Both the position numbers and the translations under genes were made by a program. The notes beneath the pieces are model-generated. The model saw nothing but the letters and a program-made list of their open reading frames with translations. It was not told the origin of the DNA and searched no databases. Positions 17,632-26,483 of a stretch of 64,000 nt of DNA are shown here, piece by piece. The DNA is from Desulfococcus multivorans (GTDB taxonomy: Bacteria; Desulfobacterota; Desulfobacteria; Desulfobacterales; Desulfococcaceae), in assembly GCF_001854245.1 (NCBI RefSeq), contig NZ_CP015381.1, forward strand, positions 2,763,001 through 2,827,000, in the 5' to 3' direction. The stretch's first letter is position 1; each line of letters begins with the position of its first letter.

Positions 17632-18465
17632 TTAAATTTCCTTTTGCGTGTATATCATCGGCATCCGCAACTCAAAGCAGGCACCGCATTCGTCATTCGT
17701 TTTTATGATAATGTCTCCCCCCATGTATCGTGCCATAATCTGGGAAGCAGCCAGTCCCAACCCATGTTTTTTCCGGATCAGATTATTTGGAGATGGTGTT
17801 GAACTCCGATCCCTGGCCCGTGCATACCGCTTAAAGATGAGATCATAGTGGGCTGGATCAATACCGGGCCCATCATCCATCACATCTACAACAAGGATAT
17901 CTTCAAATATATCGGTTTTGATATGTATGGTTTTTTTTCGGTATTGCAATGCATTTTTTATCAAATTCCCAAGTATTTGGCGGATTTTCACGACATCATG
18001 TTGAATCGTAGTCTGCTCCAGAGAATCGGATAAATCCAAAACAAGTCCATACGCTGCAAACTGCTGGATGGCTTCATCGTTGGTACAGCCATTCAGATCC
18101 CGGCAGCTGTAATCCGAAGTTAACTCCAGAGTGTCATTTATTGTGTGAAGAATAAGCATATCTGTCCGGAATTCAGAGGGTACGATATGGCCGGCCTCCG
18201 ACCTGCCGATTTCAAGCATTCCATACAGCATCTCACTTGCTTTCACCGCGTTTGTCAGGGAACGGTGAAGGACCTTCTCCAGTTTGGGTGAATACGGTCC
18301 ATACTTATCCGCCCGCTTCAGAAGCATTCTCATGTTGGATTCAATGACAGAAAGTGGATCTTTTAACTCATGCACCAGAAACTCCAGATCGATATTCTGG
18401 AAAAAATATTCGGATGAATCCGATTCAAGGTCTTTGTACTGACAGGTTTTATCTCGTGTTTTCAT
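17632..18465 (-). CDS. cytoplasmic sensor histidine kinase
   Basis: A 277-residue kinase without transmembrane segments. The HisKA segment FLVHELKDPLSVIESNMRML near residue 30 holds the phosphorylated His. The HATPase_c domain has the N box (LGNLIKNALQYR), G1 (DVMDDGPGID) and G2 (KKHGLGLAASQIMARYMGG). There is no sensor domain of its own, so it probably receives its signal from a partner, for instance the PAS/GAF kinase encoded upstream at 18655-20610. It is followed by the response regulator gene. A 17-bp dyad at 18499-18515 lies just upstream of the start. Confidence 0.88.
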   Translation of the reverse strand: MKTRDKTCQYKDLESDSSEYFFQNIDLEFLVHELKDPLSVIESNMRMLLKRADKYGPYSPKLEKVLHRSLTNAVKASEMLYGMLEIGRSEAGHIVPSEFRTDMLILHTINDTLELTSDYSCRDLNGCTNDEAIQQFAAYGLVLDLSDSLEQTTIQHDVVKIRQILGNLIKNALQYRKKTIHIKTDIFEDILVVDVMDDGPGIDPAHYDLIFKRYARARDRSSTPSPNNLIRKKHGLGLAASQIMARYMGGDIIIKTNDECGACFELRMPMIYTQKEI

Positions 18466-18498
18466 GTTTCCATTTCCATTGAACCTGCGGTTAAAAGA

Positions 18499-18515
18499 TT
18501 AGGACCTGGTCCTAA
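18499..18515. promoter_or_regulatory. perfect dyad, possible operator of the kinase-regulator pair
   Basis: TTAGGACCTGGTCCTAA is an inverted repeat with 8-bp arms, 34 bases upstream of the kinase start at 18465. A second small hairpin (TAACCG and CGGTTA, 18526-18542) adjoins it. Size and placement suit a dimeric repressor site. I cannot name the protein. Confidence 0.4.
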
Positions 18516-18654
18516 CTTCGCCCACTAACCGTTAAGCGGTTATTTTTAACTGGTTTCGTGATCGCGCGCCGGATGTTCCACATTGTTCAGGAAAAACTCG
18601 AAGAGATCGTGCGGTTTAGGCTCAAAGAATCGTTCAGCAGCTGTAATTCATCCG

Positions 18655-20610
18655 TTACGGAGAGCGGACCGCCTTTGGACCTTGCTTGGATTCCTCTACA
18701 AGACCATGATGAGGAAATTTTAAGAACACGGATGAAAATCCGGAATTAAGGCAATCGGATATATCACTACAGAATACACAGATTTTTATGTCCCCGGGAC
18801 ATTGATCTTCATCCCTGGGGATAAATCGACACCGTTCCGATTTGAGCCAGATTTTAAATCGGTACTGCTCTGAAAACAATTTCATCCTTAGTAAGTCAAA
18901 TCCTTTACCACCGGCATTGAAATCGTAAGGTTCCCTGGTAGCATATTGGTCGATATCTGGAGGTGTGAAATAATTTTCAAAAAGCAGATGTTTCTTTTCA
19001 GGAGTAAATCCCACACCATAATCTTTAATTTCAAGCAGAGGTGTATCCTCTGTTCCGGTCAGATTGATTTCGATCTTTCCATGATCCGGAGTATGCTCAA
19101 TGGCATTCCGAATCAATCCGTCCAGAAGAATATCCAGAATTTCAGAAGGCAGATAAACCGAACCACCGTGATCCAGTCGGGTTATGACATCAATTTTTCG
19201 ACGATTGAATTCAGGTGCCAGGTTGCTCAACATATCTTTGATATATCGCCGCAACTGAATGGTCCGCGATACTATTTTCCTGGGACCCAGTAACTTATCA
19301 ATACTTCGTCCAATTGATTTGAACAACTCTTGACCTTCTGTCCGATTTTCAAATAATACTTCAATCTCATCCCGGCAGGCTTCCAGCATACGAGACAAAA
19401 TGTGATGAATCTGATAGTTTTTCCGGATCAACAGATCCTCGGTTTCATACTGGATTTCCAGAAGACGATCCAGGTTCCGCTTTCCTCTTTCCAGTATCCG
19501 TTTGACAAATTCATCTGTTATACCGGACTTTTTCAACTGTTTGTCAAGCAGTTTCAGGGTGGTCGTCAGCACTGCAATCGGCGTTTTCAATTCATGGGAC
19601 AAATGATGAATGACCCGGTCTTTGGCTGAATTCAGGGTTTTCAATTCTTCATATGATTTTCGAAGTTCTTCATTGATCCGTGTGTTTTCTATGGGCAAAG
19701 CGATGGTGCTGGCGATGGTGCTGAGCAATTCCGCATCTGTATTATCAAATTTTCCACTGAGCTTGTTCACCACATTTACAACGCCGATTGAACGATCTGA
19801 GAGCTGAATCGGAACCGATAAAATATTCCTGGTTTTCATTCCGGACTCATCATCTACACGCCTCAGGAAAAATGAACATTTAGACACATCATCAACGATC
19901 AGAAAATTCCCACTCTGGTACACACGCCCTGACACCCCCTGGTCTGCTGGAAACCTGATTTCCTTAATTTTCTTTTCTGTCTCAGAATCATCATGCAGTG
20001 CTGAGAAAAAATAAAACTCTTCTCTCTTTTCATCCAGCAACAGAACAAATGATCCTTCAATATCAAGCAGGTTCTGGATTTCCTCGTTGATGGAAGCCAA
20101 CAAATCATCCAGCCTTTGAACACGGTGTAATGACTGGGATATCTTGAACAGAATTTGATTTGTACGGGCCAGACGATTTGATCGGGTGACATCCCTTAAG
20201 GAAACCACATACCCTTCCGGAATGTTATTTTCATCATAAAACACGGCACCATCAATGATGATATCGAGCAAGCGACCATCTTTGGTATACCGTTGTGTTT
20301 TATGATTGTGAACACGTTTGTTTTTAAAGAGCTCTTTGGCCCCCTGGATGGTTTCTTCTCTCCGGTCATGTGGGACAAATTCAATTGAACCGCTCTTCAG
20401 CTCATCAATGGTCCATCCGAACATCCGTTCAAATCCCGGATTCACATACTGCAATTTGTTATTCAGGTCATATGCCAATATCGGGTCTGGTAAGAACTGA
20501 AGCAGCGTCTCAAACCGCTTCTGCATCTTACGCGCATACCGCTCCTGTTCAACCTTTACCAGGTCACTGCATTCATTGGGATTATCGTTTTCAGATTGCA
20601 CCTTATCCAA
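18655..20610 (-). CDS. PAS-GAF hybrid sensor histidine kinase with cysteine-rich tail
   Basis: A 651-residue soluble kinase. A PAS domain covers about residues 30-145 (LQFLPDPILAYDLNNKLQYV), followed by a GAF domain at about 160-315 (PADQGVSGRVYQSGNFLIVDD, ILSVPIQLSDRSIGVVNVVNK). HisKA follows with HHLSHELKTPIAVL, then HATPase_c (LIRNAIEHTPDHGKIEI, IKDYGVGFTPEKK, GGKGFDLLRMKLFSE). The last 70 residues contain SERCRFIPRDEDQCPG and IKICVFCSD, a cysteine pattern I recall from related deltaproteobacterial kinases and which could bind metal or sense redox. It ends 190 bases before the next kinase gene and belongs to the same minus-strand block as the TRAP transporter. Confidence 0.88.
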   Translation of the reverse strand: MDKVQSENDNPNECSDLVKVEQERYARKMQKRFETLLQFLPDPILAYDLNNKLQYVNPGFERMFGWTIDELKSGSIEFVPHDRREETIQGAKELFKNKRVHNHKTQRYTKDGRLLDIIIDGAVFYDENNIPEGYVVSLRDVTRSNRLARTNQILFKISQSLHRVQRLDDLLASINEEIQNLLDIEGSFVLLLDEKREEFYFFSALHDDSETEKKIKEIRFPADQGVSGRVYQSGNFLIVDDVSKCSFFLRRVDDESGMKTRNILSVPIQLSDRSIGVVNVVNKLSGKFDNTDAELLSTIASTIALPIENTRINEELRKSYEELKTLNSAKDRVIHHLSHELKTPIAVLTTTLKLLDKQLKKSGITDEFVKRILERGKRNLDRLLEIQYETEDLLIRKNYQIHHILSRMLEACRDEIEVLFENRTEGQELFKSIGRSIDKLLGPRKIVSRTIQLRRYIKDMLSNLAPEFNRRKIDVITRLDHGGSVYLPSEILDILLDGLIRNAIEHTPDHGKIEINLTGTEDTPLLEIKDYGVGFTPEKKHLLFENYFTPPDIDQYATREPYDFNAGGKGFDLLRMKLFSEQYRFKIWLKSERCRFIPRDEDQCPGDIKICVFCSDISDCLNSGFSSVFLKFPHHGLVEESKQGPKAVRSP

Positions 20611-20660
20611 TTGAATTACCTGTTATTACATGTTTTAAACAGAAACAAACTCGTGATTTT

Positions 20661-21956
20661 TTAATGATACCCAAGAAGCCTGGGTAAAAAGAGCACCATT
20701 TCCGGGAAATAGGTCAAAAATAATAGTGTGCCGATCTGTATGGCCAAAAACGGAATGACAGCCCGAGTCACATAGATTATATCCCGATTTGCCAGAGAAC
20801 CGGTAATAAACAGACTCACCCCCATGGGCGGCGTACAGTAACCGATGGCGAGGTTCACCGTCATAATCAGACCGAAATGCATTGGGTCCACATTAAACGG
20901 TCCTAATAAGGGTAAAAATACTGGACCAAGAATCAGGGTTGCTGAAATAATATCCATGAACATGCCAATGATCAGCAGTAACATATTCATTGCCATGAGG
21001 AAAACAAAGGGTGAATGGATGCTGGCCACCACAACCTCGGCCACCCTGTTGGGGATGTTTTCAAAGGTGAGATACCTGCCGAAACAAGTGGCGGACGCCA
21101 CAATCAGCAGCAAGGTTGCGCTGGTGACTGCAGAATAAACCGTGACATCCTTCGCATCCTTAAAATTTATAGCCTTGTAAATAAAAATCTCCACGAAAAA
21201 CGCATAGACACTGGCAACTACGGCTGCTTCATTGGCTGTGAACACGCCGGTAAATATACCGCCGAAAATGATCACAATGAGCATGATGGCCCAGAACCCT
21301 TCCTTCAATATATAGTATAACTGCCTGAAATTGGGTGCCGGCAACCGTTTGATATCCGTTCTGTTGTGATAGAGAATCCATGTGTATAGACAAACGCAGA
21401 CAATAATTATAAACCCCGGTATGAAACCGGTGATAAAAAGCCCTTCGAGAGACACGTTGCTGATCATGGAATAAAAGATCATGCTGATACTGGGCGGGAT
21501 GATAATCCCGAGGTTGGGAGATGTGGTCATCAGACCCAGGGTATAATCTTCATCATATCCGTTTTTAATCAATGCCGGAATCATAAAGCCGCCGAGGGCC
21601 ACCACGGTGGCGACAGCGGAACCGGAAATCGCGCCGAACAGGCCGCATCCGATAACCCCGGCCATGCCAAGGCCTCCCGGAAGCCAGCTGACCAGGGCAT
21701 TGGCAAGATTAATGAGCTTTTCAACCGTCTTTCCCTTGCTCATGATATTCCCGCAGAGAATAAAAAACAGGACGACTATCAGGGAAAAGTTATCAAGACT
21801 CCTGAAAAGTGTTTGAGCAAGCACTGCCAGAGGCATGTTCAAAAAAACCACAAACCCAATAGCAGCTGTAAAAAAGAGACAGAGGAATACGGGCACATAG
21901 GTCGTCATGCAGCCCAGAAGAATACATATAATTATCAAATCACTAATCTGCATCAA
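20661..21956 (-). CDS. dctM: TRAP transporter large permease (DctM type)
   Basis: A 431-residue integral membrane protein with about 12 hydrophobic segments and the DctM/SiaM signatures GCGLFGAISGSAVATVVALG, TTSPNLGIIIPPSISMI and GYCTPPMGVSLF. It is the ion-coupled transport subunit that, with DctQ and the periplasmic binding protein, imports an organic acid. It starts 16 bases after the dctQ stop on the same strand, and the kinase genes follow. The neighbouring CoA ligases suggest that the substrate is a carboxylic acid entering a CoA-dependent degradation route. Confidence 0.93.
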   Translation of the reverse strand: MMQISDLIIICILLGCMTTYVPVFLCLFFTAAIGFVVFLNMPLAVLAQTLFRSLDNFSLIVVLFFILCGNIMSKGKTVEKLINLANALVSWLPGGLGMAGVIGCGLFGAISGSAVATVVALGGFMIPALIKNGYDEDYTLGLMTTSPNLGIIIPPSISMIFYSMISNVSLEGLFITGFIPGFIIIVCVCLYTWILYHNRTDIKRLPAPNFRQLYYILKEGFWAIMLIVIIFGGIFTGVFTANEAAVVASVYAFFVEIFIYKAINFKDAKDVTVYSAVTSATLLLIVASATCFGRYLTFENIPNRVAEVVVASIHSPFVFLMAMNMLLLIIGMFMDIISATLILGPVFLPLLGPFNVDPMHFGLIMTVNLAIGYCTPPMGVSLFITGSLANRDIIYVTRAVIPFLAIQIGTLLFLTYFPEMVLFLPRLLGYH

Positions 21957-21972
21957 GATGGTCCTTTTTATT

Positions 21973-22449
21973 TCATTTTAAATCTTGAATCATCACCTGG
22001 ATTGTCCTGATGAAAATCAACACACCGGTAATCGGCATTATGGAGTAGATAATGACCAGAGGGATTTGCATGATAATGGTCTTCTGATTGGTCATGAACT
22101 GGAGATGGGTCATTTTGTATCCGTAATAGATCATCATGCAGGCAAAGATGAGCATGAGAATATTGGCATAATGCGTCAATACCGGTTTAAGCCGTGGAAA
22201 CATCTGAACAATGGCGTCAATGCGGATCATCGACCCTTTCTTGACTGCAACACTGGCGCCCAAAAAAGTGGAATAAATAATAACGATCCGGACCAGTTCT
22301 TCGCTCCATGCCAGAGTGTAGTTAAACAAACACCGCAGAGCCACATTGGCAAATAGAGATAAAAGTGCAGCAATAACAATAGCAAAAAGTGTCCACTCTT
22401 CAATTTTTGTCAAAAGCTCATCAAGTTTTTTAAAGGTTTTCCCAAGCAT
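21973..22449 (-). CDS. dctQ: TRAP transporter small permease (DctQ type)
   Basis: A 158-residue membrane protein with four hydrophobic helices and the DctQ pattern (LLSLFANVALRCLFNYTLAW followed by SEELVRIVIIYSTFLGASVAVKKG). It couples the binding protein to DctM. The next gene is dctM, 16 bases away. Upstream, 592 bases separate it from dctP. That gap contains a broken transposase gene, so dctQM may no longer be tightly co-transcribed with dctP. Confidence 0.9.
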   Translation of the reverse strand: MLGKTFKKLDELLTKIEEWTLFAIVIAALLSLFANVALRCLFNYTLAWSEELVRIVIIYSTFLGASVAVKKGSMIRIDAIVQMFPRLKPVLTHYANILMLIFACMMIYYGYKMTHLQFMTNQKTIIMQIPLVIIYSIMPITGVLIFIRTIQVMIQDLK

Positions 22450-22648
22450 AAACCAATCCCCGTTAACCTGATTATTGTTTATCGATTCCAGTTAGTTTTA
22501 AAACATACATGCCGGGTCAGAGCTAAACTCCTGGGACAGGATACTGTCGGAAGCCCCATCTGAGTCTTGCACCATGCGGTCCAGTTTTCACTGGTAACTC
22601 TTTTACCGTAGTATTTGTGAGAAACCAAAGGTGACAAAGCAAAAGCAG

Positions 22649-23023
22649 TCATACAAGGTCTCTCATCTTCACTTTGATCATGTAATGGTTAAAAAGGGCC
22701 CCAATCTCAGCCCCTGCCCGTAAGATGGGCAGGGGACTGATATGCTTGGCACAGGCAGGTACGTTCATGGCCGGCATCAAGATGGCATCCGCAGGGCTGT
22801 AGGTGGCTTTTTCACTCCGATGGATAATGATGTGCTGCTACATCAGCTTATCCAGCCCAAGCTTTTCTGCAAAGCGTGCCAAGTGTAACAGCCCTGCGTT
22901 GTCGGCAAGGTCTTGCTCAGAAAACTGAACATCAAACCTTGATAGATTTTTGATGTCTGCAATGAATGTCAATTTGAAGGCTTCAATACCGATCTCCAAA
23001 TCGTATAAAGATATTGTCGCCAT
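22649..23023 (-). pseudogene. IS1380-like transposase N-terminal fragment with in-frame stop
   Basis: The reading frame on the minus strand begins MATISLYDLEIGIEAFKLTF and continues FSEQDLADNAGLLHLARF, the start of an IS1380-type transposase as I know it. After 61 codons there is a TAG. The same frame then continues as HIIIHRSEKATYSPADAILM to a TGA at 22649. The catalytic part is missing. It lies between dctP and dctQ. The remaining gap (22450-22648) holds nothing I recognise. Confidence 0.65.
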
Positions 23024-23041
23024 CGTATTGCAATTTCAATG

Positions 23042-24121
23042 TCATTTCAAAAAATCCTGAACTTCCTTCAGGAAATTGGCAGGTTTATAGGTGTCACCCG
23101 GATAAATCCTATTGATTTCAGGTGCATACTTTTCATAGACATCCATGCTCTGCTTTTTTAAGATTGCCATTTCTTCATCGGAAAGTTTGAAGAACTCAAC
23201 ACCGGCTTCGGCCTTTGCCGCATCGATGTTCTCCTCTTCCCATTTGGCCGTGGCCTTCCTGTTTTCAGCACATACATCGTGAACCGTCTGGATAAATATG
23301 GTTTTCAGGTCTTCCGGCAGACTATCTATCCAGGCTTTGTTGAAAATCCAGATAAAAAGCCCCTGGGCATAATTGATCTGGGTAAAGTATTTGGCAACCT
23401 CGAACTTTTTGGTAATCATGCAGACTGCGGGAGTATGGTCAAGACCGGTGATAACCCCCTGTTTCAGGGCCACCTGTACGTCAGGCCAGGGCATGGAAAC
23501 CGGGTTGAAACCCCATGTCCCGTATGTGAGAAAGTTTACGGCAGCTTCCGCAATTCTGAATTTAACTTTTCTGGCATCATCAATGGTTTTCACCGGAGTG
23601 GTGGTTGCCCAGCCATAGTTGCCATAGCCGGTAATATCGAGTCCTGTGATCCCCTGATGATCCATTCCCATCAAGAAGTGGTCAAACAATTTTTTATTGG
23701 AAACAAATTTATCCAGTTTTTCAAAAGAATCAATCAGGAAAGGCAGGTTGACCACACCGAACCTGGGTCCAAGGTTTGTGGAGGCAACCGATGAAACACC
23801 CATCCCCTGAACAGCACCCATTTGCACCATATTCAACACTTCCACCTCGCCGCCGAGGATTGAATAGGGCTTAAAATCAATGTAAATCTGTCCATTGGTT
23901 CTTTTCCAGAGTTCATCACGCATCTGGAACCCTGCATAAGTCCCTACAAGGGCCGGCGCAGAAACATTTGAAACAACGCACTTATACTTTGCACCCTTGG
24001 GGTCGAAATCGGGTTTCCATTTGTCAAGCGACAATTTTTCCTCTGCAGACGATGGAGAAACCAGCATAATTGATCCCACGATTAAAACAAGCAGCAATAC
24101 TAAAATTCTACGGAGTGCCAT
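23042..24121 (-). CDS. dctP: TRAP transporter periplasmic solute-binding protein (DctP type)
   Basis: A 359-residue exported binding protein. The signal peptide is clear (basic MALRRI, then a leucine/valine-rich core, cleavage after SPSSA near residue 26). The mature part shows the DctP/SBP7 fold signatures, including KVKFRIAEAAVNFLTYGTWG, which carries the conserved carboxylate-binding arginine, and PWPDVQVALKQGVITGLD. It delivers an organic acid anion to DctQM. It is the first gene of the transporter set on the minus strand, downstream of the two CoA ligase genes and separated from them by about 580 bases with IS debris. Confidence 0.92.
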   Translation of the reverse strand: MALRRILVLLLVLIVGSIMLVSPSSAEEKLSLDKWKPDFDPKGAKYKCVVSNVSAPALVGTYAGFQMRDELWKRTNGQIYIDFKPYSILGGEVEVLNMVQMGAVQGMGVSSVASTNLGPRFGVVNLPFLIDSFEKLDKFVSNKKLFDHFLMGMDHQGITGLDITGYGNYGWATTTPVKTIDDARKVKFRIAEAAVNFLTYGTWGFNPVSMPWPDVQVALKQGVITGLDHTPAVCMITKKFEVAKYFTQINYAQGLFIWIFNKAWIDSLPEDLKTIFIQTVHDVCAENRKATAKWEEENIDAAKAEAGVEFFKLSDEEMAILKKQSMDVYEKYAPEINRIYPGDTYKPANFLKEVQDFLK

Positions 24122-24703
24122 AATTCGTTCCTTTCTTTTTTTGATCTCTACTTTCGAGGTTAGCCAAACTTTGCAGTGAAGTTATTTAACATACCGAAAT
24201 AGAACCTAAAAAAACTTAAAGAGCCCATGCCTTTGATATAGTGTGAATCTGCAACAAAACAATATAATGTTAAGAGGAAAGGGCTCAAATGGAACATATC
24301 AGGATTGCTCCGAAGCTCAACATAGTACTTTATATCAGCATCAAGATTCATGATTTTTTTTGATCATTTCCGGATCCCCACGCTGCTGCACCCATGTGGA
24401 GATCGAAAACGTCAAGGATCCGATATTCGTTTTTTTGATGATAGCAATATTCAAACAGGTCGATAAACCCTGTGATTGCAAAAGTTATGATGGGAAAAGG
24501 AAGATGGCGCTTGCGGAGGCCCGCAAATAGTGGATATAGATTATTTACTACAATAATTAATACCACCATTCAGGAGGCCGCCGCAAGTGAAATCCAGCAA
24601 ATCATAAATTCACGCAAAATTCTACAAAATTCCGACTATTCGATTCGAGGATCAGCAACTTGCCCCCTTCTCAGGCTTGCTGATTATCGGCGACGAACAC
24701 CGG
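24122..24703. other. gene-poor gap with IS debris
   Basis: No convincing gene lies in these 580 bases. On the plus strand, from about 24617, a frame reads FEDQQLAPFSGLLIIG, which resembles the very start of an IS1380-type transposase and runs into the end of the ligase gene. A short inverted repeat (ATCAGCAA and TTGCTGAT) lies within it. A 63-codon AT-rich minus-strand frame (24160-24351) and a 73-codon one (24348-24569) have no features I recognise. Confidence 0.35.
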
Positions 24704-26284
24704 TTAAGCGAGCTGTTTAAAGGCTTCTCGTCTTCCAGTATATTTTTCTCTGAGCACCGGCTTCATCACTTTTCCGGTCGCGCTGCGTGGAATTTCGTCA
24801 AAAATAACCTTGCGAGGCGCTTTGTAAGTCGCTATTTTTGATTTGGCATACTCGATAAGTTCCGCTTCAGTCATTTTTTTGCCCGCTTTGAGTTGAACCA
24901 CCGCCAGTACGATTTCAACCAGGCGATCATCCGGATATCCGATACAGGCCACATCTTCTATATCAGGGTGATCCATGAGCGCATCTTCGATTTCCACCGG
25001 AAAAATGTTTTCTCCGCCGCTGGTTATCATATCCTTCATTCGGTCAACAATGTAGTAAAAACCTTCTTCATCGGTTTTCAACAGATCGCCCGTCCGGAGC
25101 CATCCGTCTTGAATGGTGGCGGCGGTCATTTCCGGATTACCATGATATTCTTTCATCATACGTTCTGTTGAAAAGAGCAACTCACCGACCGAACCGCTGG
25201 GCAGTTCACTGCCGTCCCAATCAATAATCTTTGCCTCCACGCCATAGGTCGGTTTCCCAATGGAGCCGGGTTTTTTTAAAACATCTTCAGGATAGAGATT
25301 GAACAGGCCTCCGCCGCCACCTTCCGTAATGCCGTAAATGTTTGATACGCCGCAGGGCAGGGTCTCAACCAGCTTTTTCATAATGTCGAAGGGCACGGGC
25401 TGAGCACCGATTTCCATGTAACGCCAGGCCGATAAATCATAGTCAGCCAGGTTGATGGTGCCGTCGTCAATGGCATTCAGTGCCATGATGGCTATCGGTA
25501 CGACAAAAAGGGTGTCAGTGCATTTTTCTTCCGCCAGAGCATCGAAGATATATCTTGCATTGTTGAATTCCCGAAGTATGGTGCCCGTTGCCCCAGTGGC
25601 GTAAAACGGCGCCCATAAAAACATGGTACCGCTGTGAAACAGCGGCAGAAAAATGAGATAGTTGTCATTTTTTTCGACAAAATAGGACATGCCGTTTCCG
25701 GCAGCCGTGTTTTTCATGGAAAAATGGGTGTGCATTACCGGTTTGGGCTTTCCGGTCGTACCCGAGGTGAACATCATGGCAAGATCATGATGGTCCGCCA
25801 CATCGACCATTGCATCCGAGGAATCATCGTATGCATCTACTTTTGCATAGTCGATCATATCATCAGGAACGGTATCGCCGATGCAGATATACTTTCGGAT
25901 TGTTTCAAGTTTTTGCTGAATTGGCTGCACCACCTTTAAAAACTCGGAGCCGAGGAGAAAAACCTGGGGGTTACAAACTTCCGCTGCATACAACACATCG
26001 GCGCTTTCAAACCTGAAATTCAGGGGCACGACGATTGCCCCCAGGCGAATGATGGCAAAATAGGTAATCAGCCATTCAAGAGAGTTGTTTTGAAGGTGCA
26101 TGATCTTATCACCGTCTTTGACGCCACATTCCTTGGCCAGATAATTGGCAACGCGGTTGATGGCGTCATTAAACTGCTTCCAGGTGAGCGTCCTTCGTTT
26201 TTCAATCGAGGGAGTTCGCTCAATAAGGCAAATCTTGTTGGAATGGTGACGAGCGTTTATGGCGGCATATTTAGAGAAGTTCAC
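24704..26284 (-). CDS. AMP-forming acyl-CoA synthetase, paralogue A
   Basis: A 526-residue ANL ligase with the P-loop LAMMFTSGTTGKPKPVMHTH near residue 170, the motif GITEGGGGG in place of the usual YGxTE context, RTGDLLKTDEEGFYYIVDR and the C-terminal lysine motif RSATGKVMKPVLREKYTG. It activates a carboxylic acid to acyl-CoA. The long glycine run at the substrate-binding turn is unusual and may shape the acyl pocket. It lies 200 bases after a second ligase gene on the same strand, next to a TRAP transporter and downstream of the 2-oxoacid cluster. Candidate substrates are aryl-acids, 2-hydroxy acids or fatty acids. I cannot choose between them. Confidence 0.88.
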   Translation of the reverse strand: MNFSKYAAINARHHSNKICLIERTPSIEKRRTLTWKQFNDAINRVANYLAKECGVKDGDKIMHLQNNSLEWLITYFAIIRLGAIVVPLNFRFESADVLYAAEVCNPQVFLLGSEFLKVVQPIQQKLETIRKYICIGDTVPDDMIDYAKVDAYDDSSDAMVDVADHHDLAMMFTSGTTGKPKPVMHTHFSMKNTAAGNGMSYFVEKNDNYLIFLPLFHSGTMFLWAPFYATGATGTILREFNNARYIFDALAEEKCTDTLFVVPIAIMALNAIDDGTINLADYDLSAWRYMEIGAQPVPFDIMKKLVETLPCGVSNIYGITEGGGGGLFNLYPEDVLKKPGSIGKPTYGVEAKIIDWDGSELPSGSVGELLFSTERMMKEYHGNPEMTAATIQDGWLRTGDLLKTDEEGFYYIVDRMKDMITSGGENIFPVEIEDALMDHPDIEDVACIGYPDDRLVEIVLAVVQLKAGKKMTEAELIEYAKSKIATYKAPRKVIFDEIPRSATGKVMKPVLREKYTGRREAFKQLA

Positions 26285-26483
26285 GGTTAACCTCCTGTTA
26301 AATGTTTCACAAAAGAAACGCCACGATTGACAATAAACCTCTGTCTATGCACATGCTGAATCAATATGGGCATTGAGCCGTTCTGTACTCAACCCGGTGC
26401 CCTACGGTTGAATTCCGCGTATTAAAAACAAAAAATGACGAAAGAAGAAAAAAATAAACGACAAAATATATTATTACAGGAGA

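Noticed and set aside
18558-18749. 63-codon plus-strand frame between the two kinase genes
   Set aside because: It overlaps the end of the PAS-GAF kinase gene on the other strand, has no RBS and shows no recognisable domain.
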